A stretch of DNA of 64,000 nt. Source: Acidobacteriota bacterium. Its GTDB lineage: Bacteria > Acidobacteriota > Terriglobia > Bryobacterales > Bryobacteraceae. The notes beneath the pieces were generated by a model, which worked only from the letters and a program-made list of their open reading frames with translations, ran no database searches and had not been told where the DNA came from. The position numbers and the translations under genes are program-made. This document shows positions 17,958-27,429 of the stretch, one piece after another (the stretch's first letter is position 1; every line of letters begins with the position of its first letter). The stretch lies in the NCBI GenBank assembly GCA_018268715.1, contig JAFDVZ010000002.1, forward strand, positions 553,632 through 617,631, read 5' to 3'.

Positions 17958-19513
17958 AGATCCTCGGACTTGGCGGCATCCTCAAAGATGCCGCCTGCGC
18001 CATTGTGGCGGACGGCCATCTTGCGGCCGCCGTCGAAGAGAACAAGGTCGCGCGGCACTGGACTCACGGTACGCTGCCGCACGCGGCCATCGAAGCCTGT
18101 CTCCATGCGGCCAAGGTGTCGCCGGCTGAAGTCGATTGCGTCGCCGTGGCGCGTCCGCTTCGCACCGGTCCCGGCCTGCACATGCAGCTGCGCGCGCAGT
18201 TCCCCAACGCGCGGCTGGCCGTCATCGAACACCAGGCCGCTCACGCCGCATCCGCCTTCTACCTGTCGGGTTTCGGCGAAGCCACGGTTCTCACGCTCGA
18301 CCGTTCCGGCGATTTCCGCTGCGGCGCCCGCTATCACGGCAAGGGCCCGCGGCTGCAGCTCGAAACCGAATACTACTTCCCCGATTCGCTGGCTGACCTG
18401 TACAGCCGCGTCACCGAACTGCTGGGCTTTCACGGCGGCGCCGACGAACATAAGGTGCAATGGCTTTCGGCGGCCGGTTCCGACCGCTTCGTGCCGCTGT
18501 TCCGCGACCTTCTCTTAACCGACTCGGCCCGTTTGAATCCCGCCTACTTCGACGCCGGACGCGTCGGGCACGGCGGTTTCGGCGAGCGCTTCTACGAAGC
18601 CCTGGGCCTTGAGGACGGCGACCCCATTCCCGAGAAGTTGCGGGCCGACGTGGCGCACGGCGTCCAGCGTTCGATCGAAGAGAAGGTGATCGAGCTGGCC
18701 GGCGAGGGCGAAAATCTGTGCCTGGCCGGCGGACTGTTCTACAACGCCCTGCTGGTGAACGCCATCGAGCAATCCGGCCGTTTCAAGAACGTCTTCGTTC
18801 AGCCCGTGGCGGGCAATGCGGGAACCGCCATCGGCGCGGCGCTGCACGCCTGGTACAACGTGCGCCGCAGCGATCAGGCCATAGCGCCGTGGGACCTCTT
18901 CCTGGGCCCCAGCTACGCGGCCGAAGAGATCAAGAAGGTGCTTGAGAACTGCAAGCTGCGGTTCCGTTACCTCACTTCCGACGAGTTGATCGCCGAAGCC
19001 ATCGAGCATCTCCGCAACGATCAGATCATCGCCTGGATGCAAGGCCGCATGGAGTTCGGTCCGCGCGCGTTGGGCAATCGCAGCATCCTGGCCTCGCCGC
19101 TCAACCCGTATTCGACCGAGAACCTGAACGTCTTCATCAAGCATCGCGAGCCGTTCCGCAAGTTCGCCGCCTCGGTCCCCGCCGAACTGGCGGGCGAGTA
19201 TTTCGAAGCCGGACCGAACGCGCGCTTCCTCACCACGGTGGGCCGCGTGAAGCCGGCGCATCGCAAGACGTTCGAAGCGGCCGTGGTCGGCGAGGGCATG
19301 GTGCGCGTCCACGTCGTGCACAAGGAAGAGAACCCGCTGTATCACCGGCTGCTGCTCGCCGCGGGCAAGTCGAACAATCTGCCCGTGCTCTACAACACCA
19401 GTTTCAACCTCTTCAGCGATCCGCTGGTGTGCACGCCGCGCGACGCCGTCCGCAGCTTCTATTCATCCGGCATCGACGCGCTGTTTGCCGGCAACTTCGT
19501 CGTCAGCAAGTAA
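17954..19513 (+). CDS. NodU/CmcH-family carbamoyltransferase
   Basis: 519 aa. N-terminal ASKHA/TsaD-like domain with the HxxxH metal motif H93-QAA-H97 in [13 protein letters not shown] and an LTLDRSGDF phosphate-loop region; C-terminal YrdC-related domain with [16 protein letters not shown] and NTSFN. Family enzymes move a carbamoyl group from carbamoyl phosphate to a hydroxyl on sugars, nodulation factors or antibiotics. It is somewhat shorter than the roughly 570-600 aa norm. It overlaps glnS by 4 bp, so its expression is tied to translation genes. The acceptor cannot be deduced, and no biosynthetic cluster surrounds it. Confidence 0.92.
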   Translation: MKILGLGGILKDAACAIVADGHLAAAVEENKVARHWTHGTLPHAAIEACLHAAKVSPAEVDCVAVARPLRTGPGLHMQLRAQFPNARLAVIEHQAAHAASAFYLSGFGEATVLTLDRSGDFRCGARYHGKGPRLQLETEYYFPDSLADLYSRVTELLGFHGGADEHKVQWLSAAGSDRFVPLFRDLLLTDSARLNPAYFDAGRVGHGGFGERFYEALGLEDGDPIPEKLRADVAHGVQRSIEEKVIELAGEGENLCLAGGLFYNALLVNAIEQSGRFKNVFVQPVAGNAGTAIGAALHAWYNVRRSDQAIAPWDLFLGPSYAAEEIKKVLENCKLRFRYLTSDELIAEAIEHLRNDQIIAWMQGRMEFGPRALGNRSILASPLNPYSTENLNVFIKHREPFRKFAASVPAELAGEYFEAGPNARFLTTVGRVKPAHRKTFEAAVVGEGMVRVHVVHKEENPLYHRLLLAAGKSNNLPVLYNTSFNLFSDPLVCTPRDAVRSFYSSGIDALFAGNFVVSK

Positions 19514-19527
19514 TCGGGGAGAACACC

Positions 19528-20610
19528 ATGATCAACAGGCGGGAACTGCTGCTGAATACGGCCGCGATGGCCGGCGCCGCGCAGGCGGGGATGGCTCAGC
19601 CGGGGCCGAAGAACATCGTGATTTCGAGCGGCAACGGACTGGCGGCCACCGCCAAGGCGATGGAGATGCTGAAGTCGGGCGCGGACACGCTCGACGCCGT
19701 CATCGCCGGTGTGAACATCGTGGAGCTGGACCCGGAAGATACGTCGGTCGGCTACGGCGGACTGCCCAACGAAGAGGGCGTGGTCGAACTCGACGCCAGC
19801 GTGATGCATGGTCCCACGCGGCGCTGCGGCGCGGTGGCGGCGATTCAGAACGTGAAGACGCCGTCGAAGGTGGCGAAGCTGGTGATGGAGCACACCACGC
19901 ACGTGATGCTGGTGGGTGAAGGCGCCTGGCGGTTCGCGAAGGCGTGGGGCTTCCCGAAGGAAGAGATGATGACCGAGAAGTCCCGCCTGGCGTGGATGGT
20001 GTGGAAGCAATCGCTCATCAGCCCCGGTGGCCGCAACAACTGGACCGGCGAGACCGAGCGCGCCAAGAAACCCACGGCGGAGCTGCGCAAGATGTTCCCG
20101 AACGCCGATGAGGAGACGTTGGCCTGGGCCTGGGAGATGGCGGTGCGTCCCACCACGGGCACCATCAACTGCCTGGCGTTGAACTCGAAGGGCGAGATGT
20201 CGGGCGTCACCACCACCAGCGGATTGGCCTGGAAGATTCCCGGCCGCGTCGGCGATTCGCCGATCATCGGCGCCGGCGTATACGTCGATCAGGAAGTGGG
20301 CGCGGCGGGCTCCACCGGCGTCGGCGAAGAGAACATCCGCATCTGCGGCGCGCACACCATCGTCGAGAACATGCGCCACGGCATGCCGCCGAAAGAAGCC
20401 GCGATGGACGCGTTGAAGCGCTTCGCGCGCAACTACAATAACGACCGCAAGCGGCTGGCCGAACTGGACCTGAACTTCTACGCGCTGCGCAAGGACGGCC
20501 AGTACGCCGCCGTCACGTTGTGGCAGGGCCGCGAGCGCGGCGCCAAGTTCTCAGTGAACGACGGCGGCGCAAGCCGTCACGAAGTCTGCGAGCCTTTGTA
20601 CGAGCGCTAG
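19528..20610 (+). CDS. N4-(beta-N-acetylglucosaminyl)-L-asparaginase family (Ntn hydrolase), exported
   Basis: 360 aa from the ATG at 19528, 14 bp after the carbamoyltransferase. MINRRELLLNTAAMAGAAQAGMA is a Tat/Sec-like signal. Family motifs: DTLDAVIAGVNIVELDPEDTSVGYGG, GRVGDSPIIGAGVY and GSTGVGEENIR. The expected autoprocessing site lies at about T209 in RPTTGT; flavobacterial and human enzymes have HDT here, so the residue before the nucleophile is Pro rather than Asp, worth noting. Role: removal of Asn from glycoasparagine or isoaspartyl cleavage in the periplasm. The stop shares the CTAG tetranucleotide with the convergent gene. Confidence 0.9.
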   Translation: MINRRELLLNTAAMAGAAQAGMAQPGPKNIVISSGNGLAATAKAMEMLKSGADTLDAVIAGVNIVELDPEDTSVGYGGLPNEEGVVELDASVMHGPTRRCGAVAAIQNVKTPSKVAKLVMEHTTHVMLVGEGAWRFAKAWGFPKEEMMTEKSRLAWMVWKQSLISPGGRNNWTGETERAKKPTAELRKMFPNADEETLAWAWEMAVRPTTGTINCLALNSKGEMSGVTTTSGLAWKIPGRVGDSPIIGAGVYVDQEVGAAGSTGVGEENIRICGAHTIVENMRHGMPPKEAAMDALKRFARNYNNDRKRLAELDLNFYALRKDGQYAAVTLWQGRERGAKFSVNDGGASRHEVCEPLYER

Positions 20611-21857
20611 CCCCACCACTCCTCGCCCGGCAGCAGGCAGGAGCGCAGGTAATCCTGGTTGAAGTCGAGCCCGAGGCCGGGCTGCGTCGGCACGGTGAGG
20701 CGGCTGTGCTTCACCTCCGGCGGATTCGCGGCGGCCATCTGCTCGACGTGCCGCGTGGGCCGTCCCAGCGCGCTTTCCGAGCGGTAGAAGTTCTGAATCG
20801 ACGCGCCGAAATGGGCGTTGGCGTAACACAACACCAGCGATCCGACATTGTGCAGCGCCACCGGCGTGCGCGTCAGCGCGGCATAATCGGCGATCTTGCG
20901 CGTGCCGGTGAATCCGCCCGCGAACGCCAGATCCGGATGCACGATGTCGGCGGCCTGCGAATCGAGGAACGGTCGGAATCCGCGCACCAGCTCCAGCTTC
21001 TCGCCGGTCAGAACGGGCACGCGCGTCGACCGTTTCAGCGCCACCCAGCCCTCGGAATACGGCACATTCAGCGGATCTTCGAGGAACAGCGGATCCATCG
21101 GCTCCACGGCTTTCGCCACCGCGATCGCGCTCGGCGTATCGAGCTCGTTGTGGCAATGCACGGCGATGTCGATATCGGGACCGACGGCCTCGCGGCAGTT
21201 CGCATACGCGCGGGCGACCTTGCGAAGTTGATCGCGGTCGAGCGTCGAGGCGTAACGGGCCGGGGTCACGCCGATCACCGAATCGATCCCGTTCTTGAAG
21301 GCGGTGAAGCCTTCCGGAGCTTCGCGGATGCGCTGCGCCCAGGCGCGGCACGACCCCGGATCGAGCATATTCAGGCCGATGCCGTGCGAGTACATCGGGA
21401 TCGCGTCGCGGAACGGGCCGCCCATCAGCGTCGAGACCGGCAATCCGGTGATCTTACCCGCCAGGTCCCACAACGCCATGTCGATGCCGCTGATGGTGGG
21501 GATGTGCGCCATGTAGGTGTGCATCAGCGTCGTCATGTTGTGGAAGTGCTGCTCGATCGAAAGCGGATCCTTGCCGATCAGCATCCCCTTCATCGTCTCG
21601 ATGCGCCCGCGAGCCATCGGGCCGGTGGAGCCGGCTTCACCGTAGCCCGTCAGTCCGGCGTCGGTGTCGATGCGGATCAGGCAGTTCCCGGCGATGTCGC
21701 GAATCTGCATCGCCTTGATCGAGGTGATCTTCACTTTGCCGCGATGCGGCTGGGCGTAGGCGCGTAGGGCGCCGAAGGACGATGCGATCGGCGCGGCGAG
21801 GGCGATCTTCAGCAGATCGCGGCGGGTCCAACGGGCGGACAGGGTGCGGCCAGACAT
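20607..21857 (-). CDS. Mandelate racemase/muconate lactonizing enzyme family protein, Tat-exported
   Basis: 416 aa from the ATG at 21857 with GGAG upstream. The N-terminus TRRDLLKIALAAPIASSFGA is a Tat signal, unusual for this superfamily. Capping domain (ITSIKAMQIRDIAGNCLIRIDTDAG) then TIM barrel. Barrel residues: Lys in FTAFKNG, VHCHNE at 233-238, Glu260 in LFLEDP, Glu286 in TGEKLE and His336 in VALHNVG. The position that is normally the first Asp metal ligand appears to be His234. Likely a sugar-acid dehydratase or epimerase of periplasmic substrates; the reaction is uncertain. Confidence 0.88.
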   Translation of the reverse strand: MSGRTLSARWTRRDLLKIALAAPIASSFGALRAYAQPHRGKVKITSIKAMQIRDIAGNCLIRIDTDAGLTGYGEAGSTGPMARGRIETMKGMLIGKDPLSIEQHFHNMTTLMHTYMAHIPTISGIDMALWDLAGKITGLPVSTLMGGPFRDAIPMYSHGIGLNMLDPGSCRAWAQRIREAPEGFTAFKNGIDSVIGVTPARYASTLDRDQLRKVARAYANCREAVGPDIDIAVHCHNELDTPSAIAVAKAVEPMDPLFLEDPLNVPYSEGWVALKRSTRVPVLTGEKLELVRGFRPFLDSQAADIVHPDLAFAGGFTGTRKIADYAALTRTPVALHNVGSLVLCYANAHFGASIQNFYRSESALGRPTRHVEQMAAANPPEVKHSRLTVPTQPGLGLDFNQDYLRSCLLPGEEWWG

Positions 21858-21949
21858 GGTGGTTCTCCGGCCGCAAGCATATCGCAGCCGGATGCGCCAT
21901 TGGCGGATGGATTTGCTGCCGCTGGCCGGGCAACTCCGCCTCGGGCGTC

Positions 21950-23950
21950 CTAAAACTGGAGCTTCAGCACGCCCGTCTGATGCTTCATCAACTCGCCGCG
22001 CCGCAGGAAGTAGGTGGACTTCGCCGTGGCCTTGCTGAACAGCTTCCCGGCCTGATCCTCCCAGTGGCCGGAGTCCTTGTGGTCGCTCTCGCCCAACGGG
22101 ATCACCATGAACGACTGCGGCGGCTTGGTCAGAATCACGATCTGCGTCGAGGTCTGGCCCGTGTGCCCCACCATCACCTCGCCCTTCTTCGAATATGAAA
22201 CCGCGCGCGGCGCCGCCATGCCCGCGTCGATCAGAGACCCGCCGCCCACCGGCCAATTCCGGTCCGACCCCTCGCGGCCCACGCGGAAGTAACTGCCCCA
22301 CACGGCGCCCGGCGCGAACTCGCTGGACAGCCGCTTCCCGGCGGCCGCCAGCGCCGCGACAATCTGCTCATCGGTGACCTCGGCGGGAGGAATAAACGCC
22401 CGCGCGATCTTCTCCGGCAGCGCCTTCTTGAACAGATAGAACCCCATCGCCCCCCGCGAATCGGCGTCCATGCGGCGATCCCAATCCACCAGCAGCTTCA
22501 CGAACTCCGACGGTTCGGGCGACGCCTTGCGGATGCGCTCCTGCCACTTCTCCGCGCCGAACACCCCGGTCGAAAACGCCAGCCGCATGGCCCTCTCCAC
22601 CGTGACCCCCTCGGCCTTGCTCAACTCCTCAAGCGACATCGCCGCGCGCTGGTGCGGCGGCCCGGGCGCGAAATTGAACAGGTACGGCCGGTCCTTATAC
22701 CGATCCGGAGTCATCGGCGAATCCTTCATCATCCACTCAGGCGACGTGTTGTTGTTCTGCATGTAACCCTGCGGCGGATTGGTCACCTGAATCAGGTCGG
22801 CGAAAGGATGCAAGCCTTGCCACTCGCACTCGCCCGTAGCGCCCGGCATCGGCTTTGACGGATCGCAGCCGGCCGGACGCACCGGCACTCGCCCATTGCG
22901 GACATAGTAAATATCGCCGCCGGTGGTCGCCACCATGACGTTCTGCTGCATCAGTTGCAGCATGGCCAGGGCGTCCTTCACCTCGGCCAGATTGCGCGCG
23001 GTCATCACACGCCAGTTCTGCTCGATCAACCGGTACTCGTTGGCGTAGGGAATCGCCGCGGAGTACGCCTTGCCGTCCTTGTGCGCGACGATCGGCCCGT
23101 GGTGCGTGCTCTCGATCACGACCTCCTTGCCGCCGATCTTCTCCCGCCGCACCATCAACGGCCGCCACTCGTCCTTGAAGCGGTACTTGCCATCGCGGAC
23201 CTCCTCCTCATACACGTCCGACGTATCGGGACCGCCCGTCGTATTGGCGACCGAGATGTCGCGATTATGCCCGAGGCTCGGCATCGGCAGCCCCAGTATG
23301 GCCGCCCCCGAAACCGCCAGCCCCTTGGCGTACATGCGCATTTCATAGAAGCGGAACTCGCCGTACCAGGAAAGGTGCGGGTCGATCACGGCGATAGGCG
23401 CGTGCATGGCCGTGCGCGACGGCGCGATCGCCATCTCGTTCGATCCGCGATACGCCGGTGGATCGGGCCGTATGCCCACCCGCGTCAACTCGCCCGCGAT
23501 CTCGCCCTCCGGCCAGCCGAAGATGATGTACCGCCCGAGCGCCACAATCTGCCACGGAGCCAGCTTCGGCGCCCACGCCGGGACCTCCTTGGGATGCTCC
23601 TCCATGTACCGCGCCACGCCCTTCTGGTAGGCCTCGCACATGGCGCGGATGTTGGCGGAGAGCTTCGGATAATTCTCCTCGGCCACCGCGCGATGCCGCC
23701 ACAGCTTCTGCCGGTAGTCGAACATCGACCACCGCTCGCCGAACGCCTCGCTCATCGAACCCTCCGCCTTGCGGTAGTTCTTGAGCAACTCCTCCAACCG
23801 GTCCTGCGCCTGCGCGTAACCCGCGCCATAGGCCGCCCCGGCGGGCGTCGCCGCGAAGATATGCGGCACACCGAACTCATCGCGGACAATCTCCACCTTC
23901 TCCGCCCACAGACAGCCGCAGGCCAGCGCACACGCCAACACGTATCTCAT
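21950..23950 (-). CDS. Penicillin acylase (S45) family amidohydrolase
   Basis: 666 aa. Signal peptide MRYVLACALACGCLWAEK. An alpha-chain region with VPHIFAATPAGAAYGAGYAQAQDRL is followed by the autoprocessing site G-S170-N in YRGSNEMAIAPSRT; Ser170 would become the N-terminal nucleophile of the beta chain. Downstream are IDPHLSWYGEFRFYE and GLPMPSLGHNRDISVANTT, which fit the family. Role: hydrolysis of amide bonds in the periplasm, for example of acyl-homoserine lactones, aculeacin-like lipopeptides or beta-lactam side chains. The gene is divergent from the second permease, with 56 bp between starts. Confidence 0.93.
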   Translation of the reverse strand: MRYVLACALACGCLWAEKVEIVRDEFGVPHIFAATPAGAAYGAGYAQAQDRLEELLKNYRKAEGSMSEAFGERWSMFDYRQKLWRHRAVAEENYPKLSANIRAMCEAYQKGVARYMEEHPKEVPAWAPKLAPWQIVALGRYIIFGWPEGEIAGELTRVGIRPDPPAYRGSNEMAIAPSRTAMHAPIAVIDPHLSWYGEFRFYEMRMYAKGLAVSGAAILGLPMPSLGHNRDISVANTTGGPDTSDVYEEEVRDGKYRFKDEWRPLMVRREKIGGKEVVIESTHHGPIVAHKDGKAYSAAIPYANEYRLIEQNWRVMTARNLAEVKDALAMLQLMQQNVMVATTGGDIYYVRNGRVPVRPAGCDPSKPMPGATGECEWQGLHPFADLIQVTNPPQGYMQNNNTSPEWMMKDSPMTPDRYKDRPYLFNFAPGPPHQRAAMSLEELSKAEGVTVERAMRLAFSTGVFGAEKWQERIRKASPEPSEFVKLLVDWDRRMDADSRGAMGFYLFKKALPEKIARAFIPPAEVTDEQIVAALAAAGKRLSSEFAPGAVWGSYFRVGREGSDRNWPVGGGSLIDAGMAAPRAVSYSKKGEVMVGHTGQTSTQIVILTKPPQSFMVIPLGESDHKDSGHWEDQAGKLFSKATAKSTYFLRRGELMKHQTGVLKLQF

Positions 23951-24006
23951 GCAATCTCCTGGAAAGAACAGTATAGGCGGTAGGCAGGGAACAACGGCGG
24001 CGCCGG

Positions 24007-26493
24007 TTGCGTTTTCTCCACGTGGACTCCTTTCTGGCCGACCTGCGCTACGCCTTCCGCACCCTGCGTGCGACTCCCGGATTCACCGTGGTGGCCATCG
24101 CCGTACTCGCCATCGGCATCGGCGCGAACACCGCCATCTTCACCGTGGTGGACGCGGTCCTGCTGAACCCCCTGCCGTACCCGGATTCGGAGCGCATGAT
24201 GCAGTTGGGCCGCCAGTACCCCCAGGGCCGCGGCAGCTCCAACTCCATCCCGAAGTACATGGAGTGGCGCAAGAACCACGTCTTTGAAGCGATCGCGCTG
24301 TCGGACGGCTCGGGCCCCGGCTTCAACCTGGGCGCGGGCGACCGTCCGGAACAGGTGAAAGGCTCCCACGCCTCGCGCGAGTACTTCCAGGTGTTCGGCG
24401 CCGCGCCGCGGCTGGGCCGCACGTTCACCGAAGCGGAGGACCTGCCGAACGGTCCGGACGTGGCGGTGCTCAGCGACGCTCTGTGGAAGTCGCGATTCGC
24501 CAGCGACCCCGCCATCATCGGCCGCGCCATCGTGCTCAGCGGCCGCACGTACAATGTCGTCGGCGTCGCCCCGCCGGGATTCAAGGGCGAGCCCGCCGTC
24601 GACCTGTGGGTCCCCATGAAGGCCGACCCCGCCAGCACCAACCAGGGGCACTACCTGCAAGTGACGGCGCGCCTGAAGCCCGGCGTCAGCATCGACCAGG
24701 CGCGCGCCGAAATGAAGGTGGCGGGCGAGCGGTTCCGCGCGGCCAACCCCAAGTGGATGGACAAAACCGAAAGCGTCTACGTCATCCCGTTGCGGGAAGC
24801 GCTGGTGGGCGACGTGCGCTTGGCGCTGCTCGTGCTATTGAGCGCCGTGGCCGTGGTCCTGCTCATCGCCTGCGCCAACGTGGCGAATCTCCTGCTCGTG
24901 CGCGCGGCGGGACGTCAGCGTGAACTGGCCATCCGGGCCGCCATCGGAGCCGGACGTTGGCGCGTCATCCGCCAGTTGCTGACCGAAAGCGTCCTGCTGG
25001 GCGGAATCGGCGGCGTGCTTGGGTTCGTCTTGGGAATTTGGGGAGTGCGCGTGCTGCTGGCGTTCGTGCCGGGCGATATCCCGCGCATCACGGACCCGAA
25101 CGGCATCCACACCGGTCTCCCCTGGCTCGATTGGCGCGTGGCGGCGTTCGCCATCGGAGTCTCCCTGCTGACCGGCGTCATCTTCGGCCTATTCCCCTCG
25201 CTGCACGCCTCGAATCCCAACCTCGCCACGGCGCTCAACGAAGCGAGCGGCCGTTCCGGCACCGGCCGCAAGCAGAACCGTGCGCGCGCGGCGCTGGTGA
25301 TCGCCGAAGTCGCCCTGGCCCTGGTGCTGCTGGTTTCGGCGACCTTGCTGATTCGCACCTTCGTCGGGCTCCGCTCAGTGAATCCCGGCATCGACGCGCG
25401 CAATGTGCTCACCTTCCAAACCTCGCTCGCCGGCGGCAGATACTCGGCCACGGCGAAGGTGGACGATCTGACCCGCCGCGCGCTGCGAAGCATCGAAACC
25501 GTCCCCGGCGTCGAGAGCGCGGCCGCCAGCGTGATGCTGCCGGTGGAAGGCGGCATCGACCTCCCGTTCGTCATCCCCAACAAGCCCCCCGCCAAGGGCA
25601 ACGACTACAACGGCGACGAACAATGGCGCTCCATCACGCCGCGCTACTTCGCCACCTTCAAAGTGCCGGTGTTGCGCGGCCGGCCCTTCGACGACCGCGA
25701 CGCCACAAACTCCGCCAAGGTGCTGATCATCAATGAGGCCATGGCGAAGAAGTATTGGAAGGATGAGAACCCGGTCGGCCAGATCATCGTCATCGGCAAA
25801 GGCATCGGTCCCGAGTTCGCCGACCCTCCGCGCGAGATCGTCGGCGTGGTCGGCAACGTGAAAGAGAACGGCCTGGGCGAGGGCGACACCGCCGTCATGT
25901 ATCTGCCGCAGAGCCAGGTTCCAGAAGGGATGACGGCGCTCGCCAACAGCGTCATTCCGCTGTCCTGGATCGTACGCACGTCGATGGATCCGCTCACCAT
26001 GCGCGCGTCCATCGAGCGCCAACTGCAGTCGGTGGACAACACCCTGACCGCCGCCCGCGTGCGCACGATGGAGCGCGTCCTCTACCAGAACGTCGCGCGT
26101 CAGAACTTCAACATGCTGCTGCTGACCATCTTCGCGGCCATAGCGCTGCTGCTGGCCTCGATTGGCATCTATGGCCTGATGGCGTATTCGGTGGAGCAAC
26201 GCACGCAGGAGATCGGCATCCGTCTGGCGCTTGGCGCCGACAGCGCGGACATGCGCCGGATGATCGTCGGCCAGGGCATGAAGCTCGCGGGCGCCGGCGT
26301 GGCCATCGGCCTGGCCGCGGCCTACGGTCTGACGAGGCTGCTCAAGACGCTGCTGTTCGGCGTAAACGCGAACGACCCGGCGACGTTCGCCGGCGTCGCC
26401 ATCATCCTCAGCCTGGTGGCGCTGGCGGCCTGCTACATCCCGGCCCGGCGCGCGTCGGCGGTGGCGCCGGTGGAAGCGCTGCGCTGCCAGTAG
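24007..26493 (+). CDS. MacB/FtsX-type ABC permease (ADOP class without N-terminal extension)
   Basis: 828 aa from TTG at 24007; GTG at 24022 is an alternative start. It begins directly at FLADLRYAFRTLRATPGFTVVA, so it lacks the ~80-residue soluble N-terminal helix block of the permeases at 5.4 and 56 kb. Two repeats of MacB periplasmic core plus FtsX helices: TM1 VAIAVLAIGIGANTAIF, a middle TM cluster LLIACANVANLLLVRAAGRQRELAIRA, and a final cluster ending PARRASAVAPVEALR. No ATPase or PadR gene is adjacent. The gene 67 bp downstream belongs to a MarR operon and probably is a separate unit. Confidence 0.92.
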   Translation: MRFLHVDSFLADLRYAFRTLRATPGFTVVAIAVLAIGIGANTAIFTVVDAVLLNPLPYPDSERMMQLGRQYPQGRGSSNSIPKYMEWRKNHVFEAIALSDGSGPGFNLGAGDRPEQVKGSHASREYFQVFGAAPRLGRTFTEAEDLPNGPDVAVLSDALWKSRFASDPAIIGRAIVLSGRTYNVVGVAPPGFKGEPAVDLWVPMKADPASTNQGHYLQVTARLKPGVSIDQARAEMKVAGERFRAANPKWMDKTESVYVIPLREALVGDVRLALLVLLSAVAVVLLIACANVANLLLVRAAGRQRELAIRAAIGAGRWRVIRQLLTESVLLGGIGGVLGFVLGIWGVRVLLAFVPGDIPRITDPNGIHTGLPWLDWRVAAFAIGVSLLTGVIFGLFPSLHASNPNLATALNEASGRSGTGRKQNRARAALVIAEVALALVLLVSATLLIRTFVGLRSVNPGIDARNVLTFQTSLAGGRYSATAKVDDLTRRALRSIETVPGVESAAASVMLPVEGGIDLPFVIPNKPPAKGNDYNGDEQWRSITPRYFATFKVPVLRGRPFDDRDATNSAKVLIINEAMAKKYWKDENPVGQIIVIGKGIGPEFADPPREIVGVVGNVKENGLGEGDTAVMYLPQSQVPEGMTALANSVIPLSWIVRTSMDPLTMRASIERQLQSVDNTLTAARVRTMERVLYQNVARQNFNMLLLTIFAAIALLLASIGIYGLMAYSVEQRTQEIGIRLALGADSADMRRMIVGQGMKLAGAGVAIGLAAAYGLTRLLKTLLFGVNANDPATFAGVAIILSLVALAACYIPARRASAVAPVEALRCQ

Positions 26494-26515
26494 CCCCATT
26501 GACGGGTCTTCGATA

Positions 26516-26548
26516 GTTGTATATGCTACTACTGTTGCATATGCAACA
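26516..26548. promoter_or_regulatory. Tandem operator sites for the downstream MarR regulator
   Basis: GTTGCATATGCAAC at 26534-26547 is a perfect 14-bp palindrome, 16 bp with flanking T and A. An imperfect copy, GTTGTATATGCTAC, lies at 26516-26529 with two substitutions at mirror positions. The centres are 18 bp apart, on nearly the same DNA face. Size and TTGC/GCAA arms fit MarR-family sites, and a MarR gene is second in the operon that starts immediately after. Confidence 0.65.
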
Positions 26549-26560
26549 ATGGAGACCCGC

Positions 26561-26956
26561 ATGCCAGCCTTTCCGCTCAAGGTATTGCCGCTGACGTTCC
26601 TGCTCGCCGCAAGCTCGGCGAGCGCCCAACCGCCGCCGCAAACGAAAACCACCGGCGTCCTGGTGTTCCTCACCGTCAAGCCCGACACGCCGCGCCAGCG
26701 CCTGATGACGGTGCTGCCCGACGAAGTCCGGGCCACCGTCCGCCTGTACCTCGATGGGAAGATCCGCCAGTGGTACTCGCGCGCCGACGGCAAGGGAGTC
26801 ATCTTCATCCTCGACAGCAAGGACGCCTCCGAAGCCCGCTCGCTGATGGAGTCGCTCCCCCTGGCCAAGGAGAAGCTGGCGGATTTCGAATACACCCCGA
26901 TCGCGCCGCTCGCCCCGCTCGGCGTTCTGTTGGCGGGGCAAACCCAGCGCCCATGA
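26561..26956 (+). CDS. Exported muconolactone isomerase-like (ferredoxin-like fold) protein
   Basis: 131 aa from the ATG at 26561, which has GGAG with a 6-base spacer; an ATG at 26549 abuts the operator and lacks a binding site. Signal peptide FPLKVLPLTFLLAASSASAQ. The mature ~105 residues (VLVFLTVKPDT, VRLYLDGKIRQWYSRADGKGVIFILDSKDASEARSLMESLPLA, FEYTPIAPLAPLGVLL) match the small alpha/beta muconolactone delta-isomerase/YciI-like superfamily. Export is unusual for that fold. First gene of an operon with MarR and a secreted protein, each overlapping the next by 4 bp. Enzyme activity is not established. Confidence 0.75.
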   Translation: MPAFPLKVLPLTFLLAASSASAQPPPQTKTTGVLVFLTVKPDTPRQRLMTVLPDEVRATVRLYLDGKIRQWYSRADGKGVIFILDSKDASEARSLMESLPLAKEKLADFEYTPIAPLAPLGVLLAGQTQRP

Positions 26957-27429
26957 ACATCGAATGCGATCGCGAAGAGAGCGGTCTTCCCCAATTCGAC
27001 TGCGCCTGCGCGACAGTGCGCCGCGTGGCCCGGATGCTGACCCAGCTCTACAACGAGGAGTTGCCCGCCCGCCTCGAAGCGCCGCAATTCGCCCTCATGT
27101 CGGCGCTCGACCGCCGGCCCGGCTGTACGCAGTCCGCGCTGGCTCGAGCCGCCGCCTTCGATAAGACCACCATTTCGCGCAACATCGCGTTGATGCGCCG
27201 TAACGGCTGGATCGAAACCGCGCAAGGCGACGATCGTCGCGAACGCGGATTGCGTCTCACCACGGCCGGGCGGGAGGTCCTGCGCGCCGCCAGGCCGGGG
27301 TGGCGCCGCGCTCAGCAAAGGTTACGGTCGGCCATGACCGGCGAAGAATGGGAACAGATGTGGGGCGTGCTCAACAACCTCACCGCCGCCGCGCATCGCG
27401 CCTCGCAAGGGAAAGGAGATTCTCAATGA
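26953..27429 (+). CDS. MarR-family transcriptional regulator
   Basis: 158 aa from the ATG at 26953, overlapping the upstream stop. Winged helix-turn-helix: LEAPQFALMSALDRRPGCTQSALARAAAFDKTTISRNIALMRRNGWIETAQGDDRRERGLRLTT in order (helices, recognition helix DKTTISRNIALM, wing DDRRERG). The N-terminus has three acidic/cysteine residues (ECDREE, FDCACA) that could make it redox sensitive, which is speculation. It probably represses its own operon through the palindromes at 26516-26548. Ligand unknown. Confidence 0.93.
   Translation: MNIECDREESGLPQFDCACATVRRVARMLTQLYNEELPARLEAPQFALMSALDRRPGCTQSALARAAAFDKTTISRNIALMRRNGWIETAQGDDRRERGLRLTTAGREVLRAARPGWRRAQQRLRSAMTGEEWEQMWGVLNNLTAAAHRASQGKGDSQ

Noticed and set aside
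25375-27318. 647-aa minus-strand frame spanning the permease end and MarR genes
   Set aside because: It crosses several well-supported plus-strand genes and the MarR operators, and reads as low-complexity.
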